Assembly (NCBI GenBank): GCA_905235445.1
Contig: CAJOLJ010000002.1
Coordinates: 102,911-166,910 of the forward strand
Origin: an uncultured Bacteroidales bacterium
GTDB taxonomy: Bacteria > Bacteroidota > Bacteroidia > Bacteroidales > UBA932
Reading direction: 5' to 3'
DNA length: 64,000 nt
Made by a program: the position numbers and the translations under genes. Numbering within the stretch: position 1 is the first letter of the stretch; the number at the start of each line of letters is the position of its first letter. This document shows, in pieces, positions 44,655 to 52,790 of this stretch. The notes under the pieces are model-generated. The model was not told the DNA's origin and made no database searches. It was given only the letters and a program-made list of their open reading frames with translations.

Positions 44655-45938
44655 CTACACCTTGTCCAAAGCCTGTCCCAGGTCATAGATGAGGTCATCT
44701 ATGTGCTCGGTACCGATGGAAAGGCGGATCGTATTCTGCTTGATGCCCTGGTCGAGGAGTTCCTCCTCTGTGAGTTGGGAATGGGTCGTGGAGGCGGGAT
44801 GGATGACAAGGCTCTTTACGTCTGCGACGTTCGCCAGAAGCGAGAAGATCTCCAGAGAGTCTATGAAGCGGAAAGCCTCCTCCTTTCCTCCCTTGATCTC
44901 GAAAGTGAAGATGGAGCCACCTCCATTCGGGAAGTACTTCGTATAGATATCATGGTCCGGGTGGGAAGGAAGGGAAGGATGGTTGACCTTTTCCACCTTG
45001 GGATGGGAAGAAAGGAACTGGACCACCTTGAGGGCATTCTCGACATGACGCTCAACCCTCAGGGACAGGGACTCGAGGCCCTGCAGGAAAATGAATGCGC
45101 TGATGGGGCTGATCGAAGCACCTGTGTCACGAAGGAGGATGGCCCTCACCCTTGTAACGTAGGCGGCAGGCCCTGCCGCATCCGCGAACACGATACCGTG
45201 ATAGCTGGCCTCCGGGGTTGTCAGGCGAGGGAACTTCCCGCTTGCCTTCCAGTCGAACTTGCCCCCGTCCACGATGACACCTCCGATGGTGGTCCCGTGT
45301 CCTCCGATGAACTTCGTCGCGGAATGCACCACAATGTCCGCTCCATGCTCAAGCGGCCTGAACAGGTATGGGGTGGCGAAAGTATTGTCAACGATCAGCG
45401 GAATGCCATGCTTGTGAGCGATGGCGGCCACCGCATCCACGTCAATGACGTTGCCGTTGGGATTTCCGAAAGTCTCTATGAAAAGGAGCTTTGTCTCAGG
45501 GCGGATCGCCTTCTCGAAATTGGACAAGTCGGAAGGGTCCACGAAGGTTGTGGTTACCCCGTAAGGGACTAGCGTATGCTGCAGCAGGTCGAAAGTCCCG
45601 CCGTAGATGGTCTTGGCAGCCACGACATGGTCCCCGCTTCCCGTGATATTGAGGATAGCGTAAGTCACTGCCGCCGCACCCGATGCCAGGGCAAGGGCTC
45701 CGACTCCACCTTCCAGGGCGGCTATCCTCTTCTCGAATACTTCCTGGGTCGTATTGGTAAGTCTTCCGTAGATGTTTCCGGCATCGGTCAGTCCGAAACG
45801 TGCAGCCGCATGCTCACAGTTATGGAAGACATAAGATGATGTCTGATAAATAGGCACGGCCCTGGAATCTGTCACGGGGTCTGCATTTTCCTGTCCAACG
45901 TGAAGTTGGAGGGTCTCGAAGTGAAGTTTTCTGCTCAT
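44655..45938 (-). CDS. metY: O-acetylhomoserine sulfhydrylase (MetY-type)
   Basis: 427 residues, the length of MetY rather than MetB/MetC (about 380). It opens [33 protein letters not shown], then [22 protein letters not shown], and carries the PLP lysine in [16 protein letters not shown] (about residue 209). The enzyme makes homocysteine from O-acetylhomoserine and sulfide in the cytoplasm. An Lrp/AsnC regulator is encoded divergently 159 bp away and may control it. The [10 protein letters not shown] start is followed by normal family sequence. I see no SAM riboswitch in the short upstream gap. Confidence 0.93.
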   Translation of the reverse strand: MSRKLHFETLQLHVGQENADPVTDSRAVPIYQTSSYVFHNCEHAAARFGLTDAGNIYGRLTNTTQEVFEKRIAALEGGVGALALASGAAAVTYAILNITGSGDHVVAAKTIYGGTFDLLQHTLVPYGVTTTFVDPSDLSNFEKAIRPETKLLFIETFGNPNGNVIDVDAVAAIAHKHGIPLIVDNTFATPYLFRPLEHGADIVVHSATKFIGGHGTTIGGVIVDGGKFDWKASGKFPRLTTPEASYHGIVFADAAGPAAYVTRVRAILLRDTGASISPISAFIFLQGLESLSLRVERHVENALKVVQFLSSHPKVEKVNHPSLPSHPDHDIYTKYFPNGGGSIFTFEIKGGKEEAFRFIDSLEIFSLLANVADVKSLVIHPASTTHSQLTEEELLDQGIKQNTIRLSIGTEHIDDLIYDLGQALDKV

Positions 45939-46027
45939 AACTCGTAAGATTTGCTTGCAAAGTTCACTTCTGCAGATATATCTTCCAAGAGAAAGTGCAA
46001 ACTTTAGTAAAAATCACAAGTTTTGCC

Positions 46028-46035
46028 TATTTTTG
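46028..46035 (+). promoter_or_regulatory. -7 box of the lrp-family gene
   Basis: TATTTTTG 63 bp before the start. On the opposite strand GAACTTTG (45962-45955) preceded by TTGG at about 20 bp could serve metY. Confidence 0.42.
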
Positions 46036-46097
46036 CAGAAGATTATTCTGTTTAACACTGTAAAATCCTCTGCCAGCAGGAACACTTTTATTACATC

Positions 46098-46571
46098 ATG
46101 GAAACTTCCCGCTCCTCAATCGATGCCATAGACCTGCAGATACTGCGCATCCTTCAGGCCAATGCCCGCATAACCAATAAGGAACTTGCCGCCAAGGTCC
46201 ACCTTTCCCCCTCCCCCGTGTACGAGAGGCTCCGGCGTCTGGAGAGCGAGGGCTACATCAGGCGATATTCTGCCGTCCTCGATGCGGAGAAACTCGGCCA
46301 GGGGTTCGTGGTCCTTTGCAGCGTGAAACTGAGCCGCATGAATACCGACATAGCGAAGGACTTCACTTCCAGGATACAGGACATCCCGGAAGTCACGGAG
46401 TGCTACAACATTTCCGGGGAATGGGACTACCTCCTTAAAATACACGCCCCCGACATGAAATACTACAATCACTTCCTCATTAACGTCCTCGGGAAGATTG
46501 ACAGCCTCGGGGCTGTACAGAGTTCCTTCGTAATGAGCGAAGTGAAAAACAACCACGGGCTATGCCTGTAG
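46098..46571 (+). CDS. Lrp/AsnC-family transcriptional regulator
   Basis: 157 residues. N-terminal HTH (IDLQILRILQANARITNKELAAKVHLSPSPVYERLRRLESEGYI) followed by the RAM ligand-binding domain (GFVVLCSVKLSRMNTDIAKDFTSRIQDIPEVTECYNISGEWDYLLKI). Lrp-family proteins form octamers and respond to amino acids. It is divergent from metY, so sulfur amino acid control is a reasonable guess. Confidence 0.94.
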   Translation: METSRSSIDAIDLQILRILQANARITNKELAAKVHLSPSPVYERLRRLESEGYIRRYSAVLDAEKLGQGFVVLCSVKLSRMNTDIAKDFTSRIQDIPEVTECYNISGEWDYLLKIHAPDMKYYNHFLINVLGKIDSLGAVQSSFVMSEVKNNHGLCL

Positions 46572-46898
46572 ATGCGGAAGGGAAGGCTATTCTCCTTTCA
46601 GAAACGACGGATTCTCCCTATTAGGGGGGGATGGAGACGAGCGGGATTGTACTGGTTCCACGCATCCGCATCCGGTTTTTTGATTTGCTAGGCTTCCTTT
46701 GTACTGAAGTTCACCGATAATTCAACAAAGTTGACGAGTCGTTCGGCAGAGCCAACTGTGGGTGTTATTTTTATCCGACAAGTAGGATCGTATACCGTCC
46801 AGTGAAACCTTCGTCGTCCTTCATTTTCCGGCGCTGCTTTTCCTGCCACAGAAAATCGTTCCCGGATTCTTTTTTGTGGGAGAGTCCTTTATGTATCA
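46572..46898. other. intergenic/degenerate DNA before the ATPase fragment
   Basis: No convincing ORF or Walker A motif on either strand. It lies where the 5' half of the ATPase gene would have been and is probably the scar of a deletion. Confidence 0.5.
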
Positions 46899-47321
46899 TT
46901 GCTCCCAACAAAAGCCCGGCTACAATATGTGTCTCGGGACTTGATTCCGTCTCCGGCTTTTGATTCCCGAATACCTGACTTGGTTCTGAAGGCTGCACAT
47001 CACTCCCCGATTATTCTTTCTCTGTTAAATTGTCCTGCCGGTGGTTTTTTGTTCGTTGATGAGATTGATACAGGGCTTCATTACAGTGTACAAAAGAAGC
47101 TCTGGGAAATGATCTTCTCTCTTGTCAAAGACTTGGAAATCCAAGTCTTTGCTGCCACCCATAGCATGGACTGTCTGAGGAGCTTCGCTGCAGTAAACAA
47201 CTCCGAAAAGGGGCTTCTTGTTAGATTGGACACACGTTCAGATGGAGATATTGTCCCTCAGTACTACTCAGACCCGGAATATATACGCTTTGCCATAGAA
47301 AAGCAGATTGACTTGAGATAA
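46899..47321 (+). pseudogene. C-terminal fragment of an OLD-like/ABC-type AAA ATPase
   Basis: 140 codons remain. GGFLFVDEIDTGLHYSVQKKLWEMIFSLVKDLEIQVFAATHSMDCLRSFAAV contains the Walker B and the switch (ATHS) of the AAA_15/AAA_21 ATPases related to OLD nucleases. Walker A and the N-terminal half are missing; the apparent start is a TTG in the middle of the fold. Such ATPases are usually encoded with a TOPRIM-domain partner, and a decayed one begins 4 bp downstream. The pair is the remnant of a two-gene defence-like or DNA-processing cassette. Confidence 0.75.
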
Positions 47322-47325
47322 TACT

Positions 47326-47634
47326 ATGGAGCTAGACAACAGTAAAGTCCTCTTCGTAGAAGGAGAAATGGACAAGGCTGCGATTACAGCTATAATGAAA
47401 GAGCGAGATTTACCCTGACCTTCTATTTTCGCACAAGGAAGCGTGGATGAGGTTTTTTAATCCCTTGCATTTTACATCTCCAACCCGGCCAAATACAAGA
47501 CTGTCGGAGTAATTGTTGATGCTGATTCTCGTCCTGAAGGCAGACTTCAAAGGTTTATGCAAATCATCAACGGGAGCGGACGTTATCCCATTAATCCGAA
47601 AGCTAAACTTTCTCCGGATGGATTGGAGAGGTAG
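47326..47634 (+). pseudogene. TOPRIM/DUF3226-like partner with two in-frame stops
   Basis: From ATG 47326 the frame reads MELDNSKVLFVEGEMDKAAITAIMKERDLP, stop (TGA 47416), PSIFAQGSVDEVF, stop (TAA 47458), SLAFYISNPAKYKTVGVIVDADSRPEGRLQRFMQIINGSGRYP, then ends with TAG. All parts are in one frame. VEGEMD and VIVDADSRPEG are the acidic motifs of TOPRIM-type folds in DUF3226 proteins, which commonly accompany the ATPase family just upstream. Two nonsense mutations show it is dead. The C-terminus is also truncated. Confidence 0.75.
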
Positions 47635-47900
47635 TGAGCGAAAGCGAGAATTCCGCAGAGCAGGAAGGAGGTGCGCAGCCTAAGGCCGTTTCCCCACAGG
47701 GGGAACTGCTCACCCTCACGGACCGGTAGAAGGAATTTCTCCCCCTTATGGCGAAGGGTCTTACCAACAAGGAAATCGCTGGGCGTCTGTTCCTTTGCGA
47801 ACAGAATGTCAAATGGTACAAGATGCGGCCTAATTTCCAACTCGGCACCAGTAGCCCCACCGAAGCGGTGGCCAGGGCAAAAGACTTGGGAATCATCTGA
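47634..47900 (+). pseudogene. LuxR-type HTH remnant with an in-frame stop
   Basis: A GTG at 47634 opens a frame reading ...GELLTLTDR, stop (TAG 47727), KEFLPLMAKGLTNKEIAGRLFLCEQNVKWYKMRPNFQLGTSSPTEAVARAKDLGII. This matches the HTH domains of the regulators at 49585 and 50915 (for example VKWYRKRILDKFQASTSAEVVRKAIEQKIL). Besides the stop, the R-x-L-x-K helix end is altered. It is a broken paralogue. Confidence 0.72.
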
Positions 47901-47907
47901 ATGAGAG

Positions 47908-47939
47908 TTTGTCCAATTCCCCGCAATTCATTATCTTTG
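47908..47939 (+). promoter_or_regulatory. promoter of the gene at 47994
   Basis: TTTG at 47908-47911, 20 bp, TATCTTTG at 47932-47939. Confidence 0.62.
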
Positions 47940-47993
47940 CCTAAAGCAGGGACATCCCTTCCTGACAACGCACCTCATCACGTTTAAAACTGA

Positions 47994-48359
47994 ATGGCCA
48001 TCATGCCCAGAGAACTCACCAAATCCCAGAAAAAGGCAGCCCACGCCCTACTTGACCTTGCCCTTGACAGGGAATGCGCCGCTTTCATCTCCAAAGTATC
48101 CCGACTGGTCGATAAGCCTCTTTCGGATGATGACAAACCCAATCATACCCGCTATCTCGAACTGTACAAGGCGATTAACGGTTTTGACAAGCATCTTGGG
48201 AAAACTTACGATTCCCTCTCTGGCAACATGCTCCTCTCCAAAGTAACTTCCCTTCTAATGGAGGGTGTGCTCAACCTGAAGGACCTGGATATTTGCGATG
48301 ACCAGTTAAGAGGGGACATCCTCGGCCTCTTGAACCTCTATATGGAAATGAACAAGTAA
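47994..48359 (+). CDS. small helical protein of unknown function
   Basis: 121 residues (118 if the ATG at 48003 is used). No signal peptide; charged and probably all-alpha (LTKSQKKAAHALLDLALDRECAAFISKVSRLVDKPLSDDDKPNHTRYLELYKAINGFDKHLGKTYDSLSG). The middle and end (LLSKVTSLLMEGVLNLKDLDICDDQLRGDILGLLNLYMEMNK) form further helices. A good promoter precedes it. It is not similar to the decayed genes upstream. Unknown. Confidence 0.78.
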   Translation: MAIMPRELTKSQKKAAHALLDLALDRECAAFISKVSRLVDKPLSDDDKPNHTRYLELYKAINGFDKHLGKTYDSLSGNMLLSKVTSLLMEGVLNLKDLDICDDQLRGDILGLLNLYMEMNK

Positions 48360-48401
48360 AAATTCCCCTTTCCCCCTTATCAAATTCAATCACCAAACAC
48401 T

Positions 48402-49409
48402 ATGAAAAGAATCCTGCATTTCATTATCGCCGGGGCCCTACTATGTTTCCTGCTGTCTTCCTGCACCAAGGGAGAAGCGTGGGTCAAAGTTGAAGGTAAC
48501 AAGTTCATCGGTCCTGACGGGAAAGAACTTATTTTCAGAGGACTGTGTTTTTCGGATCCTGTCAAGCTGGTCCGGGAGGGACAGTGGAACGAACGCTATT
48601 TCGAAGAGGCTGCAGCCTGGGGTGCCAATGTGGTGCGCTTCGCCGTGCACCCTTCCAACATAAACTCCTATGGTTGGGACGAAACTTTCCTGGCCATGGA
48701 CCAGGGCATAGAATGGGCCAAGAAGCACGGTCTGTACGTCATCATGGACTGGCACTCCATCGGTAACCTGAAGGACGGACGTTACACTTCCCCCATGTAC
48801 GATACCACTCTGGAGGAGACCCTCAAGTTCTGGAGCACCGTGGCTGAGCGTTACCGGGGCGAACCTACGGTTGCCCTGTATGAGCTTTTCAACGAGCCCA
48901 CCGTCTCGGGTCCCGAACTGGGTTCCTGCACATGGAGTGAATGGAAGGAACTGCTGGAAAGCATTATCGATGTCATCAGGGAGCATAACCCCAAAGCCAT
49001 ATGCCTGTGCGCAGGTTTCAACTGGGCCTATGACCTGACCCCCGTTGCCGCAGAGCCCATCGACCGTCCCAACGTGGCCTACGTCTCGCATCCCTATCCC
49101 ATGAAGAGGGAGCAGCCTTGGGAAGGACAGTGGGAGAAGGATTTCGGCTATGTCGCAGACACCTATCCCGTCATCTGCACCGAGATAGGGTTCTGCCTGG
49201 AGGATGAGCCAGGGGCTCACATCCCCGTAATGTCCACCGACATCTACGGGGAGCACATCACGAAGTACTTCGAGAAGAAAGGCATTTCCTTCACTGTTTG
49301 GTGCTTCGATACGGCCTGGGCCCCCATGCTCATAAGCGACTGGGACTTCACCCCGACTACGCAGGGACGTTTCTTCAAGTCCTATCTTCAGTCAAAGGTA
49401 TCCCGCTAG
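48402..49409 (+). CDS. GH5-family glycoside hydrolase, lipoprotein
   Basis: 335 residues with a lipoprotein signal (GALLCFLLSSC). The GH5 barrel shows the substrate-side HP in RFAVHPSNIN, the acid/base in YELFNEPTV (Glu about 165), AYVSHPYP, and the nucleophile in VICTEIGFC (Glu about 261); WCFDTAWAPMLI closes the barrel. GH5 enzymes cleave beta-1,4 glucans, mannans or related chains. It is exported and lipid-anchored. It follows the small helical gene by 42 bp. The subfamily cannot be set by eye. Confidence 0.92.
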   Translation: MKRILHFIIAGALLCFLLSSCTKGEAWVKVEGNKFIGPDGKELIFRGLCFSDPVKLVREGQWNERYFEEAAAWGANVVRFAVHPSNINSYGWDETFLAMDQGIEWAKKHGLYVIMDWHSIGNLKDGRYTSPMYDTTLEETLKFWSTVAERYRGEPTVALYELFNEPTVSGPELGSCTWSEWKELLESIIDVIREHNPKAICLCAGFNWAYDLTPVAAEPIDRPNVAYVSHPYPMKREQPWEGQWEKDFGYVADTYPVICTEIGFCLEDEPGAHIPVMSTDIYGEHITKYFEKKGISFTVWCFDTAWAPMLISDWDFTPTTQGRFFKSYLQSKVSR

Positions 49410-49509
49410 GTCGGGAGGGGCTTTGACACAAGCAGGCCCCACAGCGTGAAATAATCCTTTCGTTCCATATGCCAAGGGGATTATTCACGGATTAAGCTTA
49501 AATGGAATC

Positions 49510-49550
49510 GCCCGCAGAGGAAGTGCTCCCCTGCGGGCTTTCTTATTTCT
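49510..49550 (+). terminator. terminator downstream of GH5
   Basis: GCCCGCAG / CTGCGGGC (49510-49517 with 49531-49538) then TTTCTTATTTCT. A further imperfect hairpin GTGAAATAATCC/GGATTATTCAC lies at 49446-49488 without a T-tract. Confidence 0.8.
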
Positions 49551-49584
49551 GGTGTGGAATGGTGAATGTCGTGGAATTCAATGG

Positions 49585-50799
49585 CTACAGCAGTCCCATG
49601 TCTTTTGCCATAGAGATGAGTTCGGCCGTATTGGACACGTCGAATTTTGCAATTATCTTCTTCCGGTACCACCTGATGGTCTCGTTGCTAAGCCCTAGGG
49701 CCCGGGCTATGTCAGGGGCGGTATAGCCCTTGGACAGGAGGTCCAGAATCTCTCTCTCCCGTGAGGAAAGTTGTATGTCGCAAGGAGTGGTGGGCTTTAT
49801 CTCCCGGATAGTCTCTTCCATAACGGCAGCCGTTTCGGCTTGTTCCTTGCGGGTTCGCCTTAGCATGCGGGACAGGATCAGCACCGCCACTGACATTAGG
49901 AGCAGCACAGTGAGGGTGGCTATCATCCAGGACAGCATCCTACGCTGCTGTCCCAGTACGATGGACATGTATTCATAGTTCTCCTTCGTGAATTCAAGTT
50001 CCTCCTTGCCGTGGGCGGAATAGTACTCGTCGGCGGCTTGTAGATATCTGAGTGCCCTGCTGGTTTTCCCCTGTTCCATGTACATGCGTCCCAGACCCTT
50101 TCGGGCATTCGCCGTAAGGAGGGAATCTCCTGCGGCAAGGGCATAATCCTCGGACTTGCGGTACGCTTCCCTGGCCTTCTTCATGTCTCCCTCTGAAACG
50201 TACGTCTCACCGATGTTATAGAACAGGATGGAATTGCTCTCGTTCCAACCGTACTTGTCGAAAATCGCACTAGCCTTGGAATAATAGTCCATCGCCCTGG
50301 GAATGGAGTCCATCAGGTTGTAGACATTCCCGATGGATCCGTACAGGACTGAGAGTTGGTCATCTATCTGCAGTTGGGAGTAACCCTGCGGACTGGTTGG
50401 GGAAACCGCTCCACCGGCCATCTGCTCCACGCACTCCATCGACAGACGATAATAGACCAGGGCACTGTCAAAACTCTCCCTGGCATAGAAATGCTGGCCA
50501 ATGTAACGGTATGCATCCGCATTTGCGAAAACCCAATTCTTCCTTCTGCTTATCTCCAGTGCCTGCCTGGCGTAGAACATGCTCTTTTCCGGATTGAGAA
50601 CGCTGTAACCCAGCATAAGGTCACGATAGGCCAAGTTCAGTCCCATCAATTCCTCATCGGAAGCATTGTCTATTGCGTCTGGAGTCCACTTGGCCACTGC
50701 CCTCTCGAGGGAATCAACGTTATGACCCCTATGGTCATTGTATCCAAGGGCAGCGACCTCGACACCGAGTATGAAAATAAGTAGAAGTGTTTTTCTCAT
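49585..50799 (-). CDS. membrane-anchored TPR/LuxR-type regulator
   Basis: 404 residues. A signal peptide (MRKTLLLIFILGVEVAAL) precedes a periplasmic region of TPR-like helix pairs (AYRYIGQHFYARESFDSALVYYRLSMECVEQM; FYNIGETYVSEGDMKKAREAYRKSEDYALAAG). A membrane helix follows (SWMIATLTVLLLMSVAVLILSRML), then a coiled linker and a cytoplasmic LuxR HTH (LSSREREILDLLSKGYTAPDIARALGLSNETIRWYRKKIIAKFDVSNTAELISMAKDMGLL). The layout is of a one-component membrane sensor whose periplasmic TPR part senses a protein or peptide. It is divergent from the solo HTH gene at 50915. Confidence 0.9.
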   Translation of the reverse strand: MRKTLLLIFILGVEVAALGYNDHRGHNVDSLERAVAKWTPDAIDNASDEELMGLNLAYRDLMLGYSVLNPEKSMFYARQALEISRRKNWVFANADAYRYIGQHFYARESFDSALVYYRLSMECVEQMAGGAVSPTSPQGYSQLQIDDQLSVLYGSIGNVYNLMDSIPRAMDYYSKASAIFDKYGWNESNSILFYNIGETYVSEGDMKKAREAYRKSEDYALAAGDSLLTANARKGLGRMYMEQGKTSRALRYLQAADEYYSAHGKEELEFTKENYEYMSIVLGQQRRMLSWMIATLTVLLLMSVAVLILSRMLRRTRKEQAETAAVMEETIREIKPTTPCDIQLSSREREILDLLSKGYTAPDIARALGLSNETIRWYRKKIIAKFDVSNTAELISMAKDMGLL

Positions 50800-50860
50800 G
50801 ACACAAAAATAACAACAATCTCATTGTGCACATCATTTGCCTATTAAATTTTAAGTATTT

Positions 50861-50905
50861 ACCACCCTTAAGGGGTGTTTCACCACCCTTTTGCGTGGTG
50901 TTTTT
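50861..50905 (+). promoter_or_regulatory. direct repeats and hairpin upstream of the solo HTH gene
   Basis: ACCACCCTT occurs at 50861-50869 and 50882-50890, 21 bp (two DNA turns) apart. The second copy is part of CACCAC/GTGGTG (50881-50886 with 50895-50900) followed by TTTTT, which could be a terminator/attenuator just before the start codon. It could also be an operator for the neighbouring LuxR-type proteins. Confidence 0.4.
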
Positions 50906-50914
50906 CAGTTCGGA

Positions 50915-51142
50915 ATGAGCGAAATTTGCAAAACCAATGATTATGAAATGACCACTTTGACACCGCAGGAATTAAGCATCGTCCGTCTCATTGCCCAGGG
51001 GGCGAAGACTCCCGATATCGCAAAAGAGATGGACCTGAAGCCGGAGACCGTAAAATGGTATAGGAAAAGGATACTGGATAAATTCCAGGCATCCACTTCC
51101 GCTGAAGTGGTACGCAAGGCTATCGAACAAAAAATTCTTTAA
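50915..51142 (+). CDS. solo LuxR-type HTH protein
   Basis: 75 residues from the ATG at 50915, or 64 from 50948. It is little more than an HTH domain (LTPQELSIVRLIAQGAKTPDIAKEMDLKPETVKWYRKRILDKFQASTSAEVVRKAIEQKIL), closely similar to the C-terminus of the divergent membrane regulator and to the broken HTH at 47.7 kb. With no sensor domain it may compete for the same operators or heterodimerise with the larger protein. The OmpA-domain gene begins 12 bp later on the same strand and may be its target or operon partner. Confidence 0.85.
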   Translation: MSEICKTNDYEMTTLTPQELSIVRLIAQGAKTPDIAKEMDLKPETVKWYRKRILDKFQASTSAEVVRKAIEQKIL

Positions 51143-51154
51143 AAAACGACAATG

Positions 51155-52540
51155 ATGAAAAGGACCTGTTATTTAGTAGTTGCTTTGCTGCTGCTAGGCG
51201 GCAGTGCCGCAAGTGCGCAGAGCATCCTTGGAAGGCTCGCAGAAAGGGCAAAGAATGCCGCCGAAAACAATGTCGGAAATAAGATAGAGAAAGGGATGAA
51301 CGATATCCTGGACGGCAAGCTGGGAAAGAAAAACGGCAAGGACAAAAAGACGGATAACAAGACGGAAGTAAAGGGGAGCGCCGAGGGGTGGACCTGTCCC
51401 GAGTGCGGAAAGGAAGGGAACACCGGTAAATTCTGCGAAGACTGCGGTGCCAAGAATCCTCTATCCGAGCCTTCGGCCAAGCCCGCTCCCAAGAAGGAAG
51501 TGCCAACCGCCTATGCCAAGAGCGATTTTGTCCCGGGGGACGAGATTTTCTTCGAGGATGATTTCGCCAATGAAAAGTTGGGAGAGTTCCCCTCGAGGTG
51601 GGACCTCATAGAGGGTTATGCGGAAATCGTGTCCCTCGCCTCACGCAAGGCGCTCGGCTTCACCGACGACGGGCATGGAATTGTCATCCCCTTAATGAAA
51701 GAGCAGCGTGCATTCCTGCCCGATGTCTTCACGCTGGAATATGACCTGTTCCTGGAAGAGCCTCTCGAGGGAGGGGAAAGTGACGACGTCTTGAATCTCG
51801 TTTTCGCAAACGATGAACTCATTGGCTGGAATTCCCACGAATGCGGCGAGATAACCTTCTATTACCGGGAGGATGGGTCTTCCACGATTAAGTGGTATTT
51901 TCAGAAGCCGGATGCTTCAGCAACTGTTGATGGTGGGAAGGACTTGGGGCTGAACCCGGGACTCTCAGACTACAATGACAAGGACAATCCGCTCATCCCC
52001 GGAGAGTGGAACCACTTTGCCTTTTCATTCAACAAACGAGCCTTCAAGGGTTACATTAACGGCATGCGCATAATCAACATTCCCATCGCCATGGCTCCGA
52101 AGTCTTTGTGGTTCGCCCACGATGGGGCCAGCAAGTACGGTACGGTCTCCAACGTCCGTTTGGCAAAAGGAGCGGTTCCGCTCTATGACCGCCTGACATC
52201 CGAAGGGAAGATTGTAACCTACGCCATCACCTTCGAGACTGGCAAGGCTGACCTCAAGCCGGAATCAAAGGTTGAAATTGCCCGCATTGCCAAACTCATG
52301 CAGGAGAACCCCTCGCTGGAATTCGAGGTGCAGGGACACTGCGATGCCACGGGGTCAGACTCCGTGAACGACCCCCTCTCGCAAAAACGTGCCGAGGCCA
52401 TAGTGGCGGCTCTGGTTGAAGAGGGCATCGCCTCAGCCCGCCTAACCCCCGTTGGCAAGGGCTCCCACCAGCCAATCGAGACCAACAGCACGGAGGAGGG
52501 CCGGGCAAAGAACCGCAGGGTCGAATTCCATAAGAAATAG
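51155..52540 (+). CDS. secreted OmpA-domain protein with zinc ribbon
   Basis: 461 residues after a signal peptide (LVVALLLLGGSAASAQ). In order: a basic helical stretch; a double-CxxC zinc ribbon (WTCPECGKEGNTGKFCEDCG, about 77-97); a LamG-like beta sandwich (about 125-345); and an OmpA-like peptidoglycan-binding domain (ITFETGKADLKPESKVEIARIAKLMQENPSLEFEVQGHCDATGSDSVNDPLSQKRAEAIVAAL ... GKGSHQPIETNSTEEGRAKNRRVEF). It should sit in the periplasm bound to the wall. A zinc ribbon in an exported protein is unusual and may bind metal or form disulfides. Confidence 0.88.
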   Translation: MKRTCYLVVALLLLGGSAASAQSILGRLAERAKNAAENNVGNKIEKGMNDILDGKLGKKNGKDKKTDNKTEVKGSAEGWTCPECGKEGNTGKFCEDCGAKNPLSEPSAKPAPKKEVPTAYAKSDFVPGDEIFFEDDFANEKLGEFPSRWDLIEGYAEIVSLASRKALGFTDDGHGIVIPLMKEQRAFLPDVFTLEYDLFLEEPLEGGESDDVLNLVFANDELIGWNSHECGEITFYYREDGSSTIKWYFQKPDASATVDGGKDLGLNPGLSDYNDKDNPLIPGEWNHFAFSFNKRAFKGYINGMRIINIPIAMAPKSLWFAHDGASKYGTVSNVRLAKGAVPLYDRLTSEGKIVTYAITFETGKADLKPESKVEIARIAKLMQENPSLEFEVQGHCDATGSDSVNDPLSQKRAEAIVAALVEEGIASARLTPVGKGSHQPIETNSTEEGRAKNRRVEFHKK

Positions 52541-52623
52541 TCCTCGCCAGCATTTAAGAGGGCCTCTCTCCGGAACATTGCTGCTAGAATGGCGGGAGGC
52601 ATCCAGCCACAAGGGGCAAGTCC

Positions 52624-52670
52624 CGAAATCCGGGACGGGAAGGTTGAACCTTTTCCCGTCCCGGATTTCG
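52624..52670. repeat. long perfect intergenic hairpin
   Basis: A 17-bp perfect inverted repeat CGAAATCCGGGACGGGA / TCCCGTCCCGGATTTCG (52624-52640 with 52654-52670). The loop itself pairs further (AGGTT/AACCT). Only TTCC follows, so it is a weak terminator at best for the OmpA-domain gene. Confidence 0.85.
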
Positions 52671-52790
52671 TTCCTGTCCCACCGGTGAGTGTGAACAGAA
52701 ATGGGCATTACGGAAGCTGCCCCAAAACACTGGGGTGGAAAAATGCTGCATGGTCTTTGCAGTAACTTGAACGGAACAAATCACTTTGCA

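Noticed and set aside
44496-45572. 358-aa plus-strand ORF
   Set aside because: Antisense to metY; no recognisable domain.
45939-46097. SAM riboswitch before metY
   Set aside because: The 159-bp gap shared with the lrp gene has no multi-helix structure or terminator that would fit.
46771-46998. 75-aa minus-strand ORF
   Set aside because: Overlaps the ATPase remnant in the opposite direction and lacks any motif.
47583-47968. 85- and 121-aa minus-strand ORFs
   Set aside because: Antisense to the HTH pseudogene, whose homology to two neighbours is clear.
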